Shown piece by piece: positions 1 through 8,906 of a stretch of DNA of 64,000 nucleotides. The first letter of the stretch is position 1. Every line of letters starts with the position of its first letter. The translations under genes and the position numbers were made by a program. Below the pieces are notes generated by a model. The model was not told where the DNA came from. It saw only the letters and a list, made by a program, of their open reading frames with translations, and ran no database searches. Location: positions 5,084,001-5,148,000 of the forward strand of contig NZ_CP029378.1 of the NCBI RefSeq assembly GCF_003268675.1. The letters are read 5' to 3'. The DNA is from Streptomyces bacillaris (GTDB lineage: Bacteria > Actinomycetota > Actinomycetes > Streptomycetales > Streptomycetaceae).

Positions 1-2
1 GG

Positions 3-1028
3 GCCTACCCCGAACGCATCCGGCCCGCCATCATGGCCGCCTTCGCCGCGAGCTGGGTGATCCCGTCCGTGGTCGGGCCGCTGGCCGCCGGGACGGTGAC
101 CGAGCAGCTCGGCTGGCGGTGGGTCTTCGTCGGGATCCCCGTCCTGATCGTGATCCCGCTGGCCCTGGCCCTCCCGCAGATCCGCCGGATGGCCTCGGGT
201 CCGGCGGACCCGGACGCGCCGGCGCAGCCGTACGACCGCCGGCGCATCCGGCTCGCGCTGGGGATCTCGGCGGGGGCCGCACTGCTCCAGTACGCGGGCC
301 AGGAGCTGAACTGGCTCGCCCTGCTCCCCGCCGCCGCGGGCGTCGCCCTGCTGGTCCCCGCCGTACGGGGCCTGCTGCCCACCGGGACCGTACGGGCGGC
401 GCGCGGGCTGCCGTCGGTGATCCTGCTGCGCGGGGTGGCGGCCGGTTCGTTCATCGCCGCCGAGTCCTTCGTCCCGCTGATGCTGGTCACCCAGCGCGGC
501 CTGACCCCGACCATGGCGGGCCTCTCCCTGGCGGTGGGCGGGGCGACCTGGGCGCTCGGCTCGTTCGTCCAGTCCCGGCCGCGCCTGGAGCCGTACCGGG
601 AGCGGCTGATGGTGAGCGGGATGGTGCTGGTGGCCGCCTCCATCGCCGTCGCCCCGACCGTGCTGATCCCGGCCGTCCCGGTCTGGATCGTCGCCGTGGC
701 CTGGGCCTTCGGCTGCTTCGGCATGGGCATGGTCATCGCCTCCACCAGCGTCCTGCTCCTGAAGCTCTCGGCCCCCGAGGAGGCGGGCTCGAACTCCGCC
801 GCCCTCCAGATCTCCGACGGCCTCTCCAACGTCCTCCTCCTGGCCCTCGGCGGCGCCGCCTTCGCCTCCCTCGGCGGCAAGGCCCTGGGCGCGGCGGCCC
901 ACGGCACGGCGGCGACCGGCGCCACGGGCTCCCACCCGATGGCCTTCGCGGCGGTCTTCCTGCCGATGGCCGTGGTCGCGGTGGTGGGGGCGTGGGTGGC
1001 CACGCGGGTCGTCGTGCGGGAGAAGTAG
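3..1028 (+). CDS. MFS transporter, C-terminal part (5' end outside window)
   Basis: The reading frame is open from the first bases, with AYPERIRPAIM preceding the first in-window ATG at 33, so the gene begins upstream. What remains, about 340 residues, has alternating hydrophobic segments such as VAVAWAFGCFGMGMVIASTSVLLL, typical of major facilitator superfamily drug or solute exporters in the plasma membrane. The conserved arginine-rich N-terminal MFS loops are not in the window, so substrate cannot be assigned. It ends 40 bases before a toxin-antitoxin operon with which it shares no obvious function. Confidence 0.8.
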   Translation, partial: AYPERIRPAIMAAFAASWVIPSVVGPLAAGTVTEQLGWRWVFVGIPVLIVIPLALALPQIRRMASGPADPDAPAQPYDRRRIRLALGISAGAALLQYAGQELNWLALLPAAAGVALLVPAVRGLLPTGTVRAARGLPSVILLRGVAAGSFIAAESFVPLMLVTQRGLTPTMAGLSLAVGGATWALGSFVQSRPRLEPYRERLMVSGMVLVAASIAVAPTVLIPAVPVWIVAVAWAFGCFGMGMVIASTSVLLLKLSAPEEAGSNSAALQISDGLSNVLLLALGGAAFASLGGKALGAAAHGTAATGATGSHPMAFAAVFLPMAVVAVVGAWVATRVVVREK

Positions 1029-1029
1029 C

Positions 1030-1059
1030 GGTACCACTCTGGCCCCATCCGGTGGTACC
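1030..1059. promoter_or_regulatory. Inverted repeat before the antitoxin start, probable operator
   Basis: GGTACCAC (1030-1037) and GTGGTACC (1052-1059) form a perfect 8-bp inverted repeat with a 14-base spacer, ending 9 bases before the antitoxin ATG at 1068. Ribbon-helix-helix antitoxins usually repress their own operon through such sites, so an autoregulatory operator is the likely role. This is inferred from position and symmetry only. Confidence 0.5.
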
Positions 1060-1067
1060 GTTCTGGT

Positions 1068-1268
1068 ATGGCGATGAACCTGCGTCTCCGTGACGATCAG
1101 ACCGAAGCCCTCAAGCAGCGTGCCGAGCAGGAGGGGACGAGCATGCACGCCATACTGCTGCAGGCCGTGGACGACTACCTTGCCAGGACCGCACAGCAGG
1201 CCATGGTCCGCAAGACGGCGAAGGAGCAGGCGGCCAAGTGGAGCGAGCTGATGGATCGGCTGAAATGA
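1068..1268 (+). CDS. Ribbon-helix-helix type antitoxin
   Basis: A 66-residue protein beginning MAMNLRLRDDQTEALKQRA, the short beta strand plus helix pattern of ribbon-helix-helix DNA-binding antitoxins, followed by a helix (MHAILLQAVDDYLAR) and a basic C-terminal tail that would contact the toxin. It overlaps the downstream Doc-like gene by 4 bases (ATGA), so the two are translationally coupled. There is no clear ribosome-binding site before ATG 1068 (ATG 1074 is an alternative), so leaderless translation is possible. It likely represses its own promoter through the inverted repeat just upstream. Confidence 0.75.
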   Translation: MAMNLRLRDDQTEALKQRAEQEGTSMHAILLQAVDDYLARTAQQAMVRKTAKEQAAKWSELMDRLK

Positions 1269-1654
1269 GCTGTGTCTATCTGAGCTCCGAGGACATCCTC
1301 GTGATCGCCGAGCACGCGTGCGACGACATGCAGATCGTCGTCCGGGACGCCGGTCTGCTGGAGTCGGCGGCCCACCGTCCCTCGGCGGCCATGTTCGGTG
1401 AGGAGGCTTACCCCGACCTGATCGACAAGGCGGCGGCACTTCTCCAGTCCCTGGCGGTCAACCGCCCTCTGTTCGACGGCAACAAGCGCACTGCCTGGCT
1501 CTCCTGCGTCACGTTCCTCGCCATGAACGGCGTCGACCTGCGACCGGACATCGACGCGGCGGAGCGGCTGGTCATCGATGTCGCCACAGGAGAGACGGAC
1601 GAGATCAAGGTGATCTCCCAGGGGTTGCGGGACCTGGTCGTCGACGCGATGTGA
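1265..1654 (+). CDS. Doc/Fic family death-on-curing toxin
   Basis: A 129-residue Doc-like protein coupled by a 4-base overlap to the antitoxin. Doc enzymes phosphorylate EF-Tu through a Fic fold whose core motif reads H-P-F-x-D-G-N-K-R. Here the core at residues 66-76 reads NRPLFDGNKRT: D71, G72, N73, K74 and R75 are all kept, but the position of the catalytic histidine is Arg67 (codon CGC). The upstream GLLESAAHRPSAAMFG region is the standard Doc N-terminal signature. The protein is full length for the family. It may be a catalytically dead or altered member, or a variant class; see findings. Confidence 0.8.
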   Translation: MSCVYLSSEDILVIAEHACDDMQIVVRDAGLLESAAHRPSAAMFGEEAYPDLIDKAAALLQSLAVNRPLFDGNKRTAWLSCVTFLAMNGVDLRPDIDAAERLVIDVATGETDEIKVISQGLRDLVVDAM

Positions 1655-1810
1655 GCACCGTCTCGTCCGGCTCCGGCGCGGCTTGTTCGTACCGGGTTTC
1701 AACCGGGCCCCCGGTAGGGTGGCCCGGTTGTCGTATCGCGGGCCGGGTCCCTCGGGCCGGGTGCGGTACGGGCAGCGCCCCACGTACCCGAGAGCCTCGA
1801 ACCGGAGACC

Positions 1811-3598
1811 GTGACTACTACCACCGCCTCCTCCCACCACCTCTCACCCGCCTTTCCCGGCCGCGCCCCCTGGGGCACCGCCGGGAAGCTGCGAGCCTGG
1901 CAGCAGGGCGCCATGGAGAGGTACGTCCAGGAGCAGCCGCGCGACTTCCTCGCCGTCGCCACGCCCGGCGCCGGGAAGACCACCTTCGCGCTGACCCTCG
2001 CGTCGTGGCTGCTGCACCACCATGTCGTCCAGCAGATCACCGTGGTCGCCCCGACCGAGCACCTCAAGAAGCAGTGGGCGGAGGCGGCCGCCCGGATAGG
2101 GATCAAGCTCGACCCGGAGTACAGCGCCGGTCCGCTCAGCAAGGAGTACCACGGCGTCGCCGTCACCTACGCGGGTGTCGGCGTCCGCCCCATGCTGCAC
2201 CGCAACCGGTGCGAGCAGCGCAAGACGCTCGTGATCCTGGACGAGATCCACCACGCCGGTGACTCCAAGTCCTGGGGCGAGGCCTGCCAGGAGGCGTTCG
2301 ACCCGGCGACCCGGCGGCTCGCGCTGACCGGTACGCCGTTCCGCTCGGACACCAACCCGATCCCCTTCGTCCAGTACGAGGAGGGCAACGACGGCATCCG
2401 CCGCTCCTCCGCCGACTACACCTACGGCTACGGCAACGCCCTGGCCGACGGCGTCGTCCGCCCCGTGATCTTCCTCAGCTACAGCGGCAACATGCGCTGG
2501 CGCACCAAGGCCGGTGACGAGATCGCGGCCCGGCTCGGTGAGCCGATGACCAAGGACGCCATCGGCCAGGCCTGGCGCACCGCCCTCTCGCCCACCGGCG
2601 ACTGGATCCCCAATGTGCTGGCCGCCGCCGACAAGCGGCTCACCGAGGTCCGCAAGGGCATCCCCGACGCGGGCGGGCTCGTCATCGCGACGGACCAGGA
2701 CGCGGCCCGCGCGTACGCCAAGATCCTGAAGAAGGTCACCGGCGAGACCCCGACCGTGGTCCTCTCCGACGAGAAGGCCGCCTCGAAGAAGATCGACAAG
2801 TTCAGCGCGGACGAGTCGCGCTGGATGGTCGCCGTCCGCATGGTGTCCGAAGGCGTCGACGTGCCCCGGCTCGCCGTCGGCGTGTACGCGACCACCATCT
2901 CCACCCCCCTCTTCTTCGCCCAGGCCGTCGGCCGCTTCGTGCGCTCCCGCAGGCGCGGCGAGACCGCCTCCGTCTTCCTGCCGACGATCCCGATGCTCCT
3001 CGACTTCGCCAACGAGATGGAGGTCGAGCGCGACCACGTACTCGACAAGCCGAAGAAGGGCAGCGACGAGGAGAACCCGTTCGCGGAGGAGGACCAGCTC
3101 CTCGCCGACGCCGAGAAGCTGGAGGACGAGGAGACGGAGGACCAACTCCCCTGGGAGGCCCTGGAGTCGGACGCGGTCTTCGACCGGGTGCTGTACGACG
3201 GCGCCGAGTTCGGCATGCAGGCCCACCCGGGCAGTGAGGAGGAGCAGGACTACCTCGGCATCCCCGGCCTCCTGGAGCCCGACCAGGTGCAGCTCCTCCT
3301 CCAGAAGCGGCAGAGCCGCCAGATCGCCCACAGCCGCCAGAAGCCGGCCGAGGAGGCCGACCTCCTGGAGAAGCCCGCCGAGGCCCGCCCGGTGGTCACC
3401 CACAAGCAGCTGCTGAGCCTGCGCAAGCAGCTCAACACCATGGTCTCGGCCTACACCCACCAGAGCGGCAAGCCCCACGGCGTGATCCACAACGAGCTGC
3501 GCCGCGTCTGCGGCGGCCCCCCGAGCGCCGAGGCCACGGCCCATCAGATCCAGACCCGGATCGCCAAGGTCCAGGAGTGGGCGACCCGGATGAAGTGA
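1811..3598 (+). CDS. DEAD/DEAH-box helicase family protein
   Basis: 595 residues from a GTG start at 1811. Walker A is ATPGAGKTTF near residue 50, the Walker B/DEAH-like box is LVILDEIHHAG near residue 145, and motif VI is QAVGRFVRSRR near residue 380, the layout of superfamily 2 helicases of the type III restriction/UvrB-like fold. A long acidic linker (EEENPFAEEDQLL...) separates the helicase core from a basic C-terminal domain. This is a stand-alone cytoplasmic ATPase widely seen in actinobacteria. It acts on nucleic acid, but its pathway is not evident, and no restriction or modification subunit lies nearby. Confidence 0.85.
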   Translation: MTTTTASSHHLSPAFPGRAPWGTAGKLRAWQQGAMERYVQEQPRDFLAVATPGAGKTTFALTLASWLLHHHVVQQITVVAPTEHLKKQWAEAAARIGIKLDPEYSAGPLSKEYHGVAVTYAGVGVRPMLHRNRCEQRKTLVILDEIHHAGDSKSWGEACQEAFDPATRRLALTGTPFRSDTNPIPFVQYEEGNDGIRRSSADYTYGYGNALADGVVRPVIFLSYSGNMRWRTKAGDEIAARLGEPMTKDAIGQAWRTALSPTGDWIPNVLAAADKRLTEVRKGIPDAGGLVIATDQDAARAYAKILKKVTGETPTVVLSDEKAASKKIDKFSADESRWMVAVRMVSEGVDVPRLAVGVYATTISTPLFFAQAVGRFVRSRRRGETASVFLPTIPMLLDFANEMEVERDHVLDKPKKGSDEENPFAEEDQLLADAEKLEDEETEDQLPWEALESDAVFDRVLYDGAEFGMQAHPGSEEEQDYLGIPGLLEPDQVQLLLQKRQSRQIAHSRQKPAEEADLLEKPAEARPVVTHKQLLSLRKQLNTMVSAYTHQSGKPHGVIHNELRRVCGGPPSAEATAHQIQTRIAKVQEWATRMK

Positions 3599-4065
3599 CG
3601 GGCGGACGCCTCCGACGGGCGGATGTTTCGACGGGCAGGCGCCCCTCCCACCCTCGTGCGGCTCGTTCCGGTTCCTCCGGAGCGGGCCGCACAAAAATTT
3701 GTGGACGCTTCCCTCCACGGTGGGTTAACGCCGGTTCACGCGGGGTGTGCTACGGGCCGCCGCCGCGTCTCTCGACCTGGACGCGCGTAGACGTTCGCGT
3801 TCCGGACGCCACCGCGCTGACCGGCGGTTATGCCGTACGGTCAAGGCCCGGTCCACGGGAGCGCCCGGATTCTGGACGAGGGCTTCCGCTGAGCGGACTG
3901 GCTCGCTACTGTCCCGGCCATATGAACGCCCCGTGGCAGAGCCGCCGCGGAGCGCAGCCGGTGCCTATGGCCAGACCGGCGGCCTCTCCGTGCGTCGCCG
4001 CTGGGACCGGTGTCGCAACCCCCGGAACAGGGCCGCCGTCGCTCACCCGAAGAGGAGAGGGCGTC
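3599..4065. other. Intergenic region between helicase and IclR gene
   Basis: No convincing gene in 467 bases. It opens with three short direct copies of GACGGGCGG or close variants near 3598, 3615 and 3633. An AT-rich inverted repeat CACAAA-AA-TTTGTG lies at 3690-3703, unusual in this GC-rich setting and a possible operator. A strong ribosome-binding sequence (AAGAGGAGAGG, 4050-4060) precedes the IclR GTG start. An open frame in phase with IclR extends upstream, but its residue composition is not protein-like. Confidence 0.4.
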
Positions 4066-4710
4066 GTGACAGCGGAGACTTCCCAGACGCTCGACCGAGG
4101 ACTGCGGGTCCTCAAACTGCTCGCCGATACCGACCACGGCCTGACCGTCACCGAGTTGTCCAACAAACTCGGGGTCAACCGGACCGTCGTCTACCGGCTG
4201 CTCGCCACCCTGGAGCAGCACGCCCTCGTCCGCCGTGATCTGGGCGGCCGCGCCCGGGTCGGACTCGGGGTGCTGCGACTGGGCCGACAGGTGCACCCGC
4301 TCGTCCGGGAGGCCGCGCTCCCCGCGCTGCGCTCCCTGGCCGAGGACATCGGGGCCACCGCCCACCTCACGCTCGTCGACGGCAGCGACGCCCTCGCGGT
4401 CGCCGTCGTCGAGCCCACCTGGACCGACTACCACGTGGCCTACCGGGCCGGGTTCCGCCACCCGCTGGACCGGGGTGCCGCGGGCCGCGCCATCCTGTCC
4501 GCCCGCCAGCACACGACGGCCGGCCACCCCGGCTACACCCTCACCCACGGCGAACTCGAAGCAGGCGCCAGCGGGGCGGCCGCGCCGCTGGTCGGGGTCT
4601 CGGGGGTGGAGGGCAGCGTCGGCGTGGTCATGCTCGCCGACGCCGTACCGGAGCGGGTCGGCCCCCGGGTGCTCGACGCGGCGAGGGAAGTGGCGGACGC
4701 GCTGCGGTAG
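4066..4710 (+). CDS. IclR family transcriptional regulator
   Basis: 214 residues from GTG 4066, chosen because AAGAGGAGAGG sits just upstream. An N-terminal winged helix-turn-helix (SQTLDRGLRVLKLLADTDHGLTV... NRTVVYRLLATLEQHALV) is followed by an IclR-type ligand-binding domain with AYRAGFRHPLDRGAAGRAILS. It is somewhat short at the C terminus for the family (usually about 250). IclR proteins are dimeric DNA-binding sensors of small organic acids or aromatic compounds. The neighbouring genes (protease, betaine transporter) do not reveal the target; autoregulation through the upstream AT-rich repeat is possible. Confidence 0.85.
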   Translation: MTAETSQTLDRGLRVLKLLADTDHGLTVTELSNKLGVNRTVVYRLLATLEQHALVRRDLGGRARVGLGVLRLGRQVHPLVREAALPALRSLAEDIGATAHLTLVDGSDALAVAVVEPTWTDYHVAYRAGFRHPLDRGAAGRAILSARQHTTAGHPGYTLTHGELEAGASGAAAPLVGVSGVEGSVGVVMLADAVPERVGPRVLDAAREVADALR

Positions 4711-4980
4711 GCGGCGCCTGTTCCGTACGTACGCGGGGCGGGACCGGGGAGCGTGAACAGGTAGAGAGCGCGGTCGGGCGTGCGCGGGGGCGTGTTCCCG
4801 TACGCCCGGCGTCGCACATGTTCCTGCACGTACGCCCGGCGCCGTACGTATCCGCGTACGCGCGCCGGTCCCGTACGCATTCGGCCCGGCGCGCCCCTCC
4901 CCGTACGGGTACAGGACCCGCGCACCCGACCGCGTACGCCTGGCGCGTTCCCGTTCCCGCCCGGCGGCTAGATTGGACGC
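4711..4980. repeat. GTACG-rich intergenic repeat cluster
   Basis: This 270-base gap contains about ten copies of the core CGTACG or GTACGC in varied spacing, with the longer units CGTACGCCCGGCG repeated near 4799 and 4829. No gene is visible. The same GTAC-rich character recurs in two other intergenic gaps in this window (50024-50104 and 61966-62040). Origin and function are unknown. Confidence 0.6.
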
Positions 4981-5769
4981 GTGCTCACTCGTCTCTCGCG
5001 CCCCCGTGCCCTCGCCCTCTGCGCGCTGCCCGTCCTCGCCCTGTTCGGTACGGCGGCCCTCGCGCCGCTCCCGTTCACCCTGGCGCAGCCCGGAGTGACG
5101 GCCGATGTGCTGGGCGAGGACCGGGGCAAGCCGGTGATCACCATCACCGGCGCCGAGACCCGGGCCACCGAGGGGCAGCTGCGGATGACCACGATCGTCG
5201 CCACCGGGCCCAAGGCGGACGTCCGGATCGGCAGCGTGGTGGACGGCTGGTTCCGTACGGACCGGGCGGTCATGCCCCGCGACTCCGTCTACCCGACCGG
5301 CGGCTCCGAGAAGGAGATCGAGCAGCACAACCTCAACGACATGAAGGAGTCCCAGAACGTCGCCGTCGACGCGGCCCTGAACCAGCTGAAGCGCGAGCCC
5401 GGCTCGATGCGGGTGAACGTGGACCTCGGGGACATCGGCGGGCCCAGCGCCGGTCTCTTCCTCTCCCTCGGCATCATCGACAAGCTCGACGGCAACGGAA
5501 AGGGCGGCGACCTCACCGGCGGCCGCACCATCGCCGGTACGGGGACGATCACCGCGGACGGCAGGGTCGGCGCGGTCGGCGGGGTCTCCATGAAGGTCCA
5601 GGCCGCCCACCGCGACGGCGCCACGGTCTTCCTCGTCCCCGAGGCCGAGTGCCGCCAGGCGGAGTCCGAGCGCCCCGACGGCATGCGGCTGATCCCCGTG
5701 ACGACCCTGGGCGGCGCGGTGGACGCGCTCAAGGCCCTGGAGAGCGGCGGCAAGGTCCCGAGCTGCTGA
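4981..5769 (+). CDS. Lon-type (S16 family) serine protease, membrane-anchored
   Basis: 262 residues starting with GTG 4981 and an N-terminal hydrophobic anchor or signal (residues 10-30). The C-terminal half carries the Lon protease dyad: Ser156 in GDIGGPSAGLF and Lys205 in GGVSMKVQAA. Related actinobacterial and firmicute proteins (YlbL type) place a PDZ domain before the protease domain; here the middle part is short and no PDZ domain is evident. It probably acts outside the membrane on misfolded or regulatory proteins. It is convergent with the downstream transporter operon, with only 19 bases between the stops. Confidence 0.85.
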   Translation: MLTRLSRPRALALCALPVLALFGTAALAPLPFTLAQPGVTADVLGEDRGKPVITITGAETRATEGQLRMTTIVATGPKADVRIGSVVDGWFRTDRAVMPRDSVYPTGGSEKEIEQHNLNDMKESQNVAVDAALNQLKREPGSMRVNVDLGDIGGPSAGLFLSLGIIDKLDGNGKGGDLTGGRTIAGTGTITADGRVGAVGGVSMKVQAAHRDGATVFLVPEAECRQAESERPDGMRLIPVTTLGGAVDALKALESGGKVPSC

Positions 5770-5788
5770 CGGCGGTACGGAGACCTCC

Positions 5789-6784
5789 TCACCCCTCCTC
5801 GATGAACCCCTCCGCCACCAGCCACTCCTTCGCGACCTCGTGCGGGTCCTCCCCGTCCACGTCCACCTTCGCGTTCAGGGTCTGGGCGACCTCCGTCGTC
5901 AGCTTCTTCGCCAGGGGGGCCAGCAGTTCCGCGATGACCGGGTACTTCTCGAAGGTCGCCAGGTGGATGACCGGGGAGGCGTTGTAGTTGGGGAAGAAGT
6001 GCTTGTCGTCCTCCAGGACGTCCAGGTCCATCGCCTTGATCCGGCCGTCCGTGGTGAACACCTCGCCCAGCAGGCAGGAGTCGGACTCCGAGACCTGGGT
6101 GTAGATGATTCCGGCGTCCATCTTCTGGATGTTGGCGGCCGGGATCTTCATCCCGTACCGCTTCTCCATGCCGGGCAGCCCGTCGTCCCGGGAGGCGAAC
6201 TCGTTCTCCACGCAGATCGTCACCGCGGACGGGTTCGACTTCGCCAGGGCCGCCACGTCGGAGAGGGTCTTGAGCTTGTACTTGGCGTTGTTCTTCTTGC
6301 TGATGGCCAGCGCGTACGTGTTGTCGAGCGGGGCCGGCGGCAGCCAGACCACGCCGTTGCCGCGGTCCTCGTCCCGTACCGCCTCGTACTGCTCCTTCGG
6401 GTCCACGATCGGGTCGGCGTGGCCGAGGAAGGTGATCCAGCCGGTGCCGGTGTAGTCCCACTGGGCGTCGGCGTCGCCGTTGATGATGGCCTCGCGGGCG
6501 CTGATCGAGCCCGGCAGGTTCGTGCGGTCGATGACCTCCGCCCCGGCCGCCTTGAAGACCAGGCCGGTCATCTGGCCGAGGATGATGTTCTCGCTGAAGT
6601 TCTTCGAGGTCACCGTGAGCGTCGCGCCCTTCAGCGGCTCGCCCCGCCCGACCGAGCCGGGGGAGACGTCGTCCACCATCGGGGAGCCGCTCTTCAGCCC
6701 GCAGCCGGCCACCAGCAGGGCCAGCGTCAGGGAGAGGGCCGCCATCCTCCGTACCCGGAAGGGCCTTCCGTACGTACCCCTCAC
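5789..6784 (-). CDS. Glycine betaine/choline-type ABC transporter, substrate-binding lipoprotein
   Basis: 331 residues from GTG 6784, chosen because it overlaps the upstream permease stop by 4 bases and gives a positively charged n-region. The signal peptide ends in the lipobox LVAGC, so the mature protein is lipid-anchored outside the membrane. The body (TVTSKNFSENIILGQMTGLV, GDADAQWDYTGTGW, NYNASPVIHL) matches the OpuAC/ProX-like family that binds glycine betaine, choline or carnitine. It is the last gene of a four-gene operon. Exact ligand is not decided by sequence here; some relatives bind ergothioneine. Confidence 0.88.
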   Translation of the reverse strand: MRGTYGRPFRVRRMAALSLTLALLVAGCGLKSGSPMVDDVSPGSVGRGEPLKGATLTVTSKNFSENIILGQMTGLVFKAAGAEVIDRTNLPGSISAREAIINGDADAQWDYTGTGWITFLGHADPIVDPKEQYEAVRDEDRGNGVVWLPPAPLDNTYALAISKKNNAKYKLKTLSDVAALAKSNPSAVTICVENEFASRDDGLPGMEKRYGMKIPAANIQKMDAGIIYTQVSESDSCLLGEVFTTDGRIKAMDLDVLEDDKHFFPNYNASPVIHLATFEKYPVIAELLAPLAKKLTTEVAQTLNAKVDVDGEDPHEVAKEWLVAEGFIEEG

Positions 6785-7650
6785 CGCTCCTCCAACCCGC
6801 GCGGCGTCAGCGCCAGTTCGGCCAGCGAGGCCAGCCAGTCCACCAGCAGCGCCAGCACCACCGTCAGCACCGAGCCGATGATCAGGACCGGCATCCGCTG
6901 CGTCTGGATCCCCGAGGTGATCAGGTCGCCCAGCCCGCCGCCCCCGCCGAACGTGGCCAGCGTCGCCGTGCCCACGTTCAGGACGAGGGCCGTCCGGACG
7001 CCCGCCAGGATCAGCGGCACCGCGAGCGGCAGCTCCACCTTGAACAGGACGCCCCGGCCGGACATCCCCATCCCGCGCGCCGCCTCGATCATGTTCGGCT
7101 CGATCGCCCGCAGCCCCGCCACCGTGTTGGAGAGCACCGGCAGCACCGCGTAGATCACGATGCCGATGATCGCCGTACGCGGGCCGATGCCCAGCCAGAT
7201 CACCAGCAGCGCCAGCAGACCGATCGCCGGGGTCGCCTGGCCGATATTGGCCAGCGCCGTGAAGACGGGGGCCGCCTTCCGCAGCCGCCGCCGGGTCAGC
7301 GCGATGCCGAGCGGGATCGCGATGATCAGCACCCAGAAGGTGGAGATCGCCGTCAGCCGGACGTGCTGCCACCAGCGCAGCTGCACGTTGCCGCCGGAGA
7401 GGGAGTTCTCCGCGATCGAGTCCAGGTGGATGTTGGTGATCCAGACGTACGTGACCACCAGGATGGCCACCAGGACCAGGGGGAGGACGATCAGTTTCCG
7501 CCAGGTGATCCTGCGGGCCGGAGCGGGCGGGGCGGGGGAGGGGTCGCTCTCCTCGTCGTGGAACGCGTGGCCCTTGACGTCGTGCTCGCCCGGCGGCCGG
7601 GTCGGAGTGGCCGGGCCCTTGCCCGAGCCCGACTGGTGGCTGGGGCTCAT
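6781..7650 (-). CDS. Betaine-type ABC transporter permease
   Basis: 289 residues. A cytoplasmic N-terminal tail of about 50 residues precedes an OpuCB/ProW-like membrane domain with the EAA-type loop (EAARGMGMSGRGVLFKVELPLAVPLILAG) and FGGGGGLGDLITSGIQ. ATG 7650 overlaps the stop of the ATPase gene by 4 bases. It pairs with the second permease of the operon to form a heterodimeric channel for osmoprotectant uptake. Confidence 0.9.
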   Translation of the reverse strand: MSPSHQSGSGKGPATPTRPPGEHDVKGHAFHDEESDPSPAPPAPARRITWRKLIVLPLVLVAILVVTYVWITNIHLDSIAENSLSGGNVQLRWWQHVRLTAISTFWVLIIAIPLGIALTRRRLRKAAPVFTALANIGQATPAIGLLALLVIWLGIGPRTAIIGIVIYAVLPVLSNTVAGLRAIEPNMIEAARGMGMSGRGVLFKVELPLAVPLILAGVRTALVLNVGTATLATFGGGGGLGDLITSGIQTQRMPVLIIGSVLTVVLALLVDWLASLAELALTPRGLEER

Positions 7651-8906
7651 GCTCCGCCGCCACCTCCCTCCAGCTCCTGCTGGGTCTGGTGGACCCGCTG
7701 CTCCTCCAGCTCGTGCTGGTGCTCGATGGCGGTCAGCCGGTCGGCCTCCAGCAGCTCCTGCACGTTGTCCATCAGCGTCTTCATGTCGACGACCCCGATG
7801 AACTCCCCGCGCCGCCCGGTCACCGCCACCCGGCCCCCGCTGTCCGTCAGCACCGCCTCCAGCGCGTCGTGCAGCGTGGCGTCCCGGGTCACCGTGTCGT
7901 GCACCAGCTGCCCGGCCCGCGCCAGCGAACCGCGCGCCCGCATCAGGTCGCCGCGCCGCAGCCACTTGTACGGGCGGTTGCGGCGGTCCAGCATCAGCAG
8001 CTCGTTGTGCGGGCCGTTCCGCAGCTTGTTGAAGATCGTCTGGAGCGGGTCCTCGACCGTCACCGTCGGGAAGTCCGCGATGCCCACATCCCGTACACGG
8101 GTGAGGTTGAGGCGCTTGAGGGCCGCGCCCGCGCCGACGAAACCGGAGACGAAGTCGTCCGTCGGGTTGGTGAGGATCGCCTCGGGGGTGTCGAACTGCG
8201 CGATGTGCGACCGCTCCCGCAGCACCGCGATCCGGTCGCCCAGCTTGATCGCCTCGTCGAAGTCGTGGGTGACGAACACGATCGTCTTGTGCAGCTCGTG
8301 CTGGAGCCGGATCAGCTCGTCCTGGAGGTGGTCGCGGGTGATCGGGTCGACCGCCCCGAACGGCTCGTCCATGAGGAGGACGGGCGGGTCCGCCGCCAGC
8401 GCCCGTGCCACGCCCACGCGTTGCTGCTGCCCGCCGGAGAGCTGGCGCGGATAGCGGCCGTGGAACTCGCGCGGGTCCAGCCCCACCAGGTCGAGCATCT
8501 CCTCCACCCGGTCCTTCACCCGGGACTTGGACCAGCCGACCATCTTCGGGACCAGCGCGATGTTGTCCGCGACCGTCATGTGCGGGAAGAGGCCGGAGGA
8601 CTGGATCGCGTACCCGATCTTGCGGCGCAGCTTCACCGGGTCGATGTCCGTGACGTCCTCGTCGCCGATCCTGATCCGGCCCGAGGTCGGCTCGATCAGC
8701 CGGTTGATCATCTTCAGCGTGGTGGACTTCCCGCAGCCGGACGGGCCGACGAAGATCACGGTCTCACCGGCCTTGATCTCCATCGAGACGTTGTCGACGG
8801 CCGGGTTCGGGTTGCCCGGGTACTTCTTGGTCAGGTTCTCCAGCTGGATCGTGGCCCCGGAGGTGGCGGTGCTCTCCCTCGGCGGAACGGTCTCGGTCTC
8901 AGGCAC
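7647..8906 (-). CDS. Betaine-type ABC transporter ATP-binding protein with CBS domains
   Basis: 419 residues from GTG 8906. Walker A GPSGCGKSTT, signature LSGGQQQRVGVARAL and Walker B VLLMDEPFGAVDP are all intact. The C-terminal third carries a tandem CBS-like regulatory region (DATLHDALEAVLTDSGGRVAVTGRRGEFIGVVDM) as in OpuA/OpuC ATPases, where it senses ionic strength or nucleotides. A Gln- and Glu-rich tail ends the protein. It overlaps the upstream permease gene by 8 bases. Confidence 0.92.
   Translation of the reverse strand: MPETETVPPRESTATSGATIQLENLTKKYPGNPNPAVDNVSMEIKAGETVIFVGPSGCGKSTTLKMINRLIEPTSGRIRIGDEDVTDIDPVKLRRKIGYAIQSSGLFPHMTVADNIALVPKMVGWSKSRVKDRVEEMLDLVGLDPREFHGRYPRQLSGGQQQRVGVARALAADPPVLLMDEPFGAVDPITRDHLQDELIRLQHELHKTIVFVTHDFDEAIKLGDRIAVLRERSHIAQFDTPEAILTNPTDDFVSGFVGAGAALKRLNLTRVRDVGIADFPTVTVEDPLQTIFNKLRNGPHNELLMLDRRNRPYKWLRRGDLMRARGSLARAGQLVHDTVTRDATLHDALEAVLTDSGGRVAVTGRRGEFIGVVDMKTLMDNVQELLEADRLTAIEHQHELEEQRVHQTQQELEGGGGGA

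Noticed and set aside
1844..3718. 624-codon minus-strand open frame opposite the helicase gene
   Set aside because: Antisense shadow; the helicase motifs are on the plus strand.
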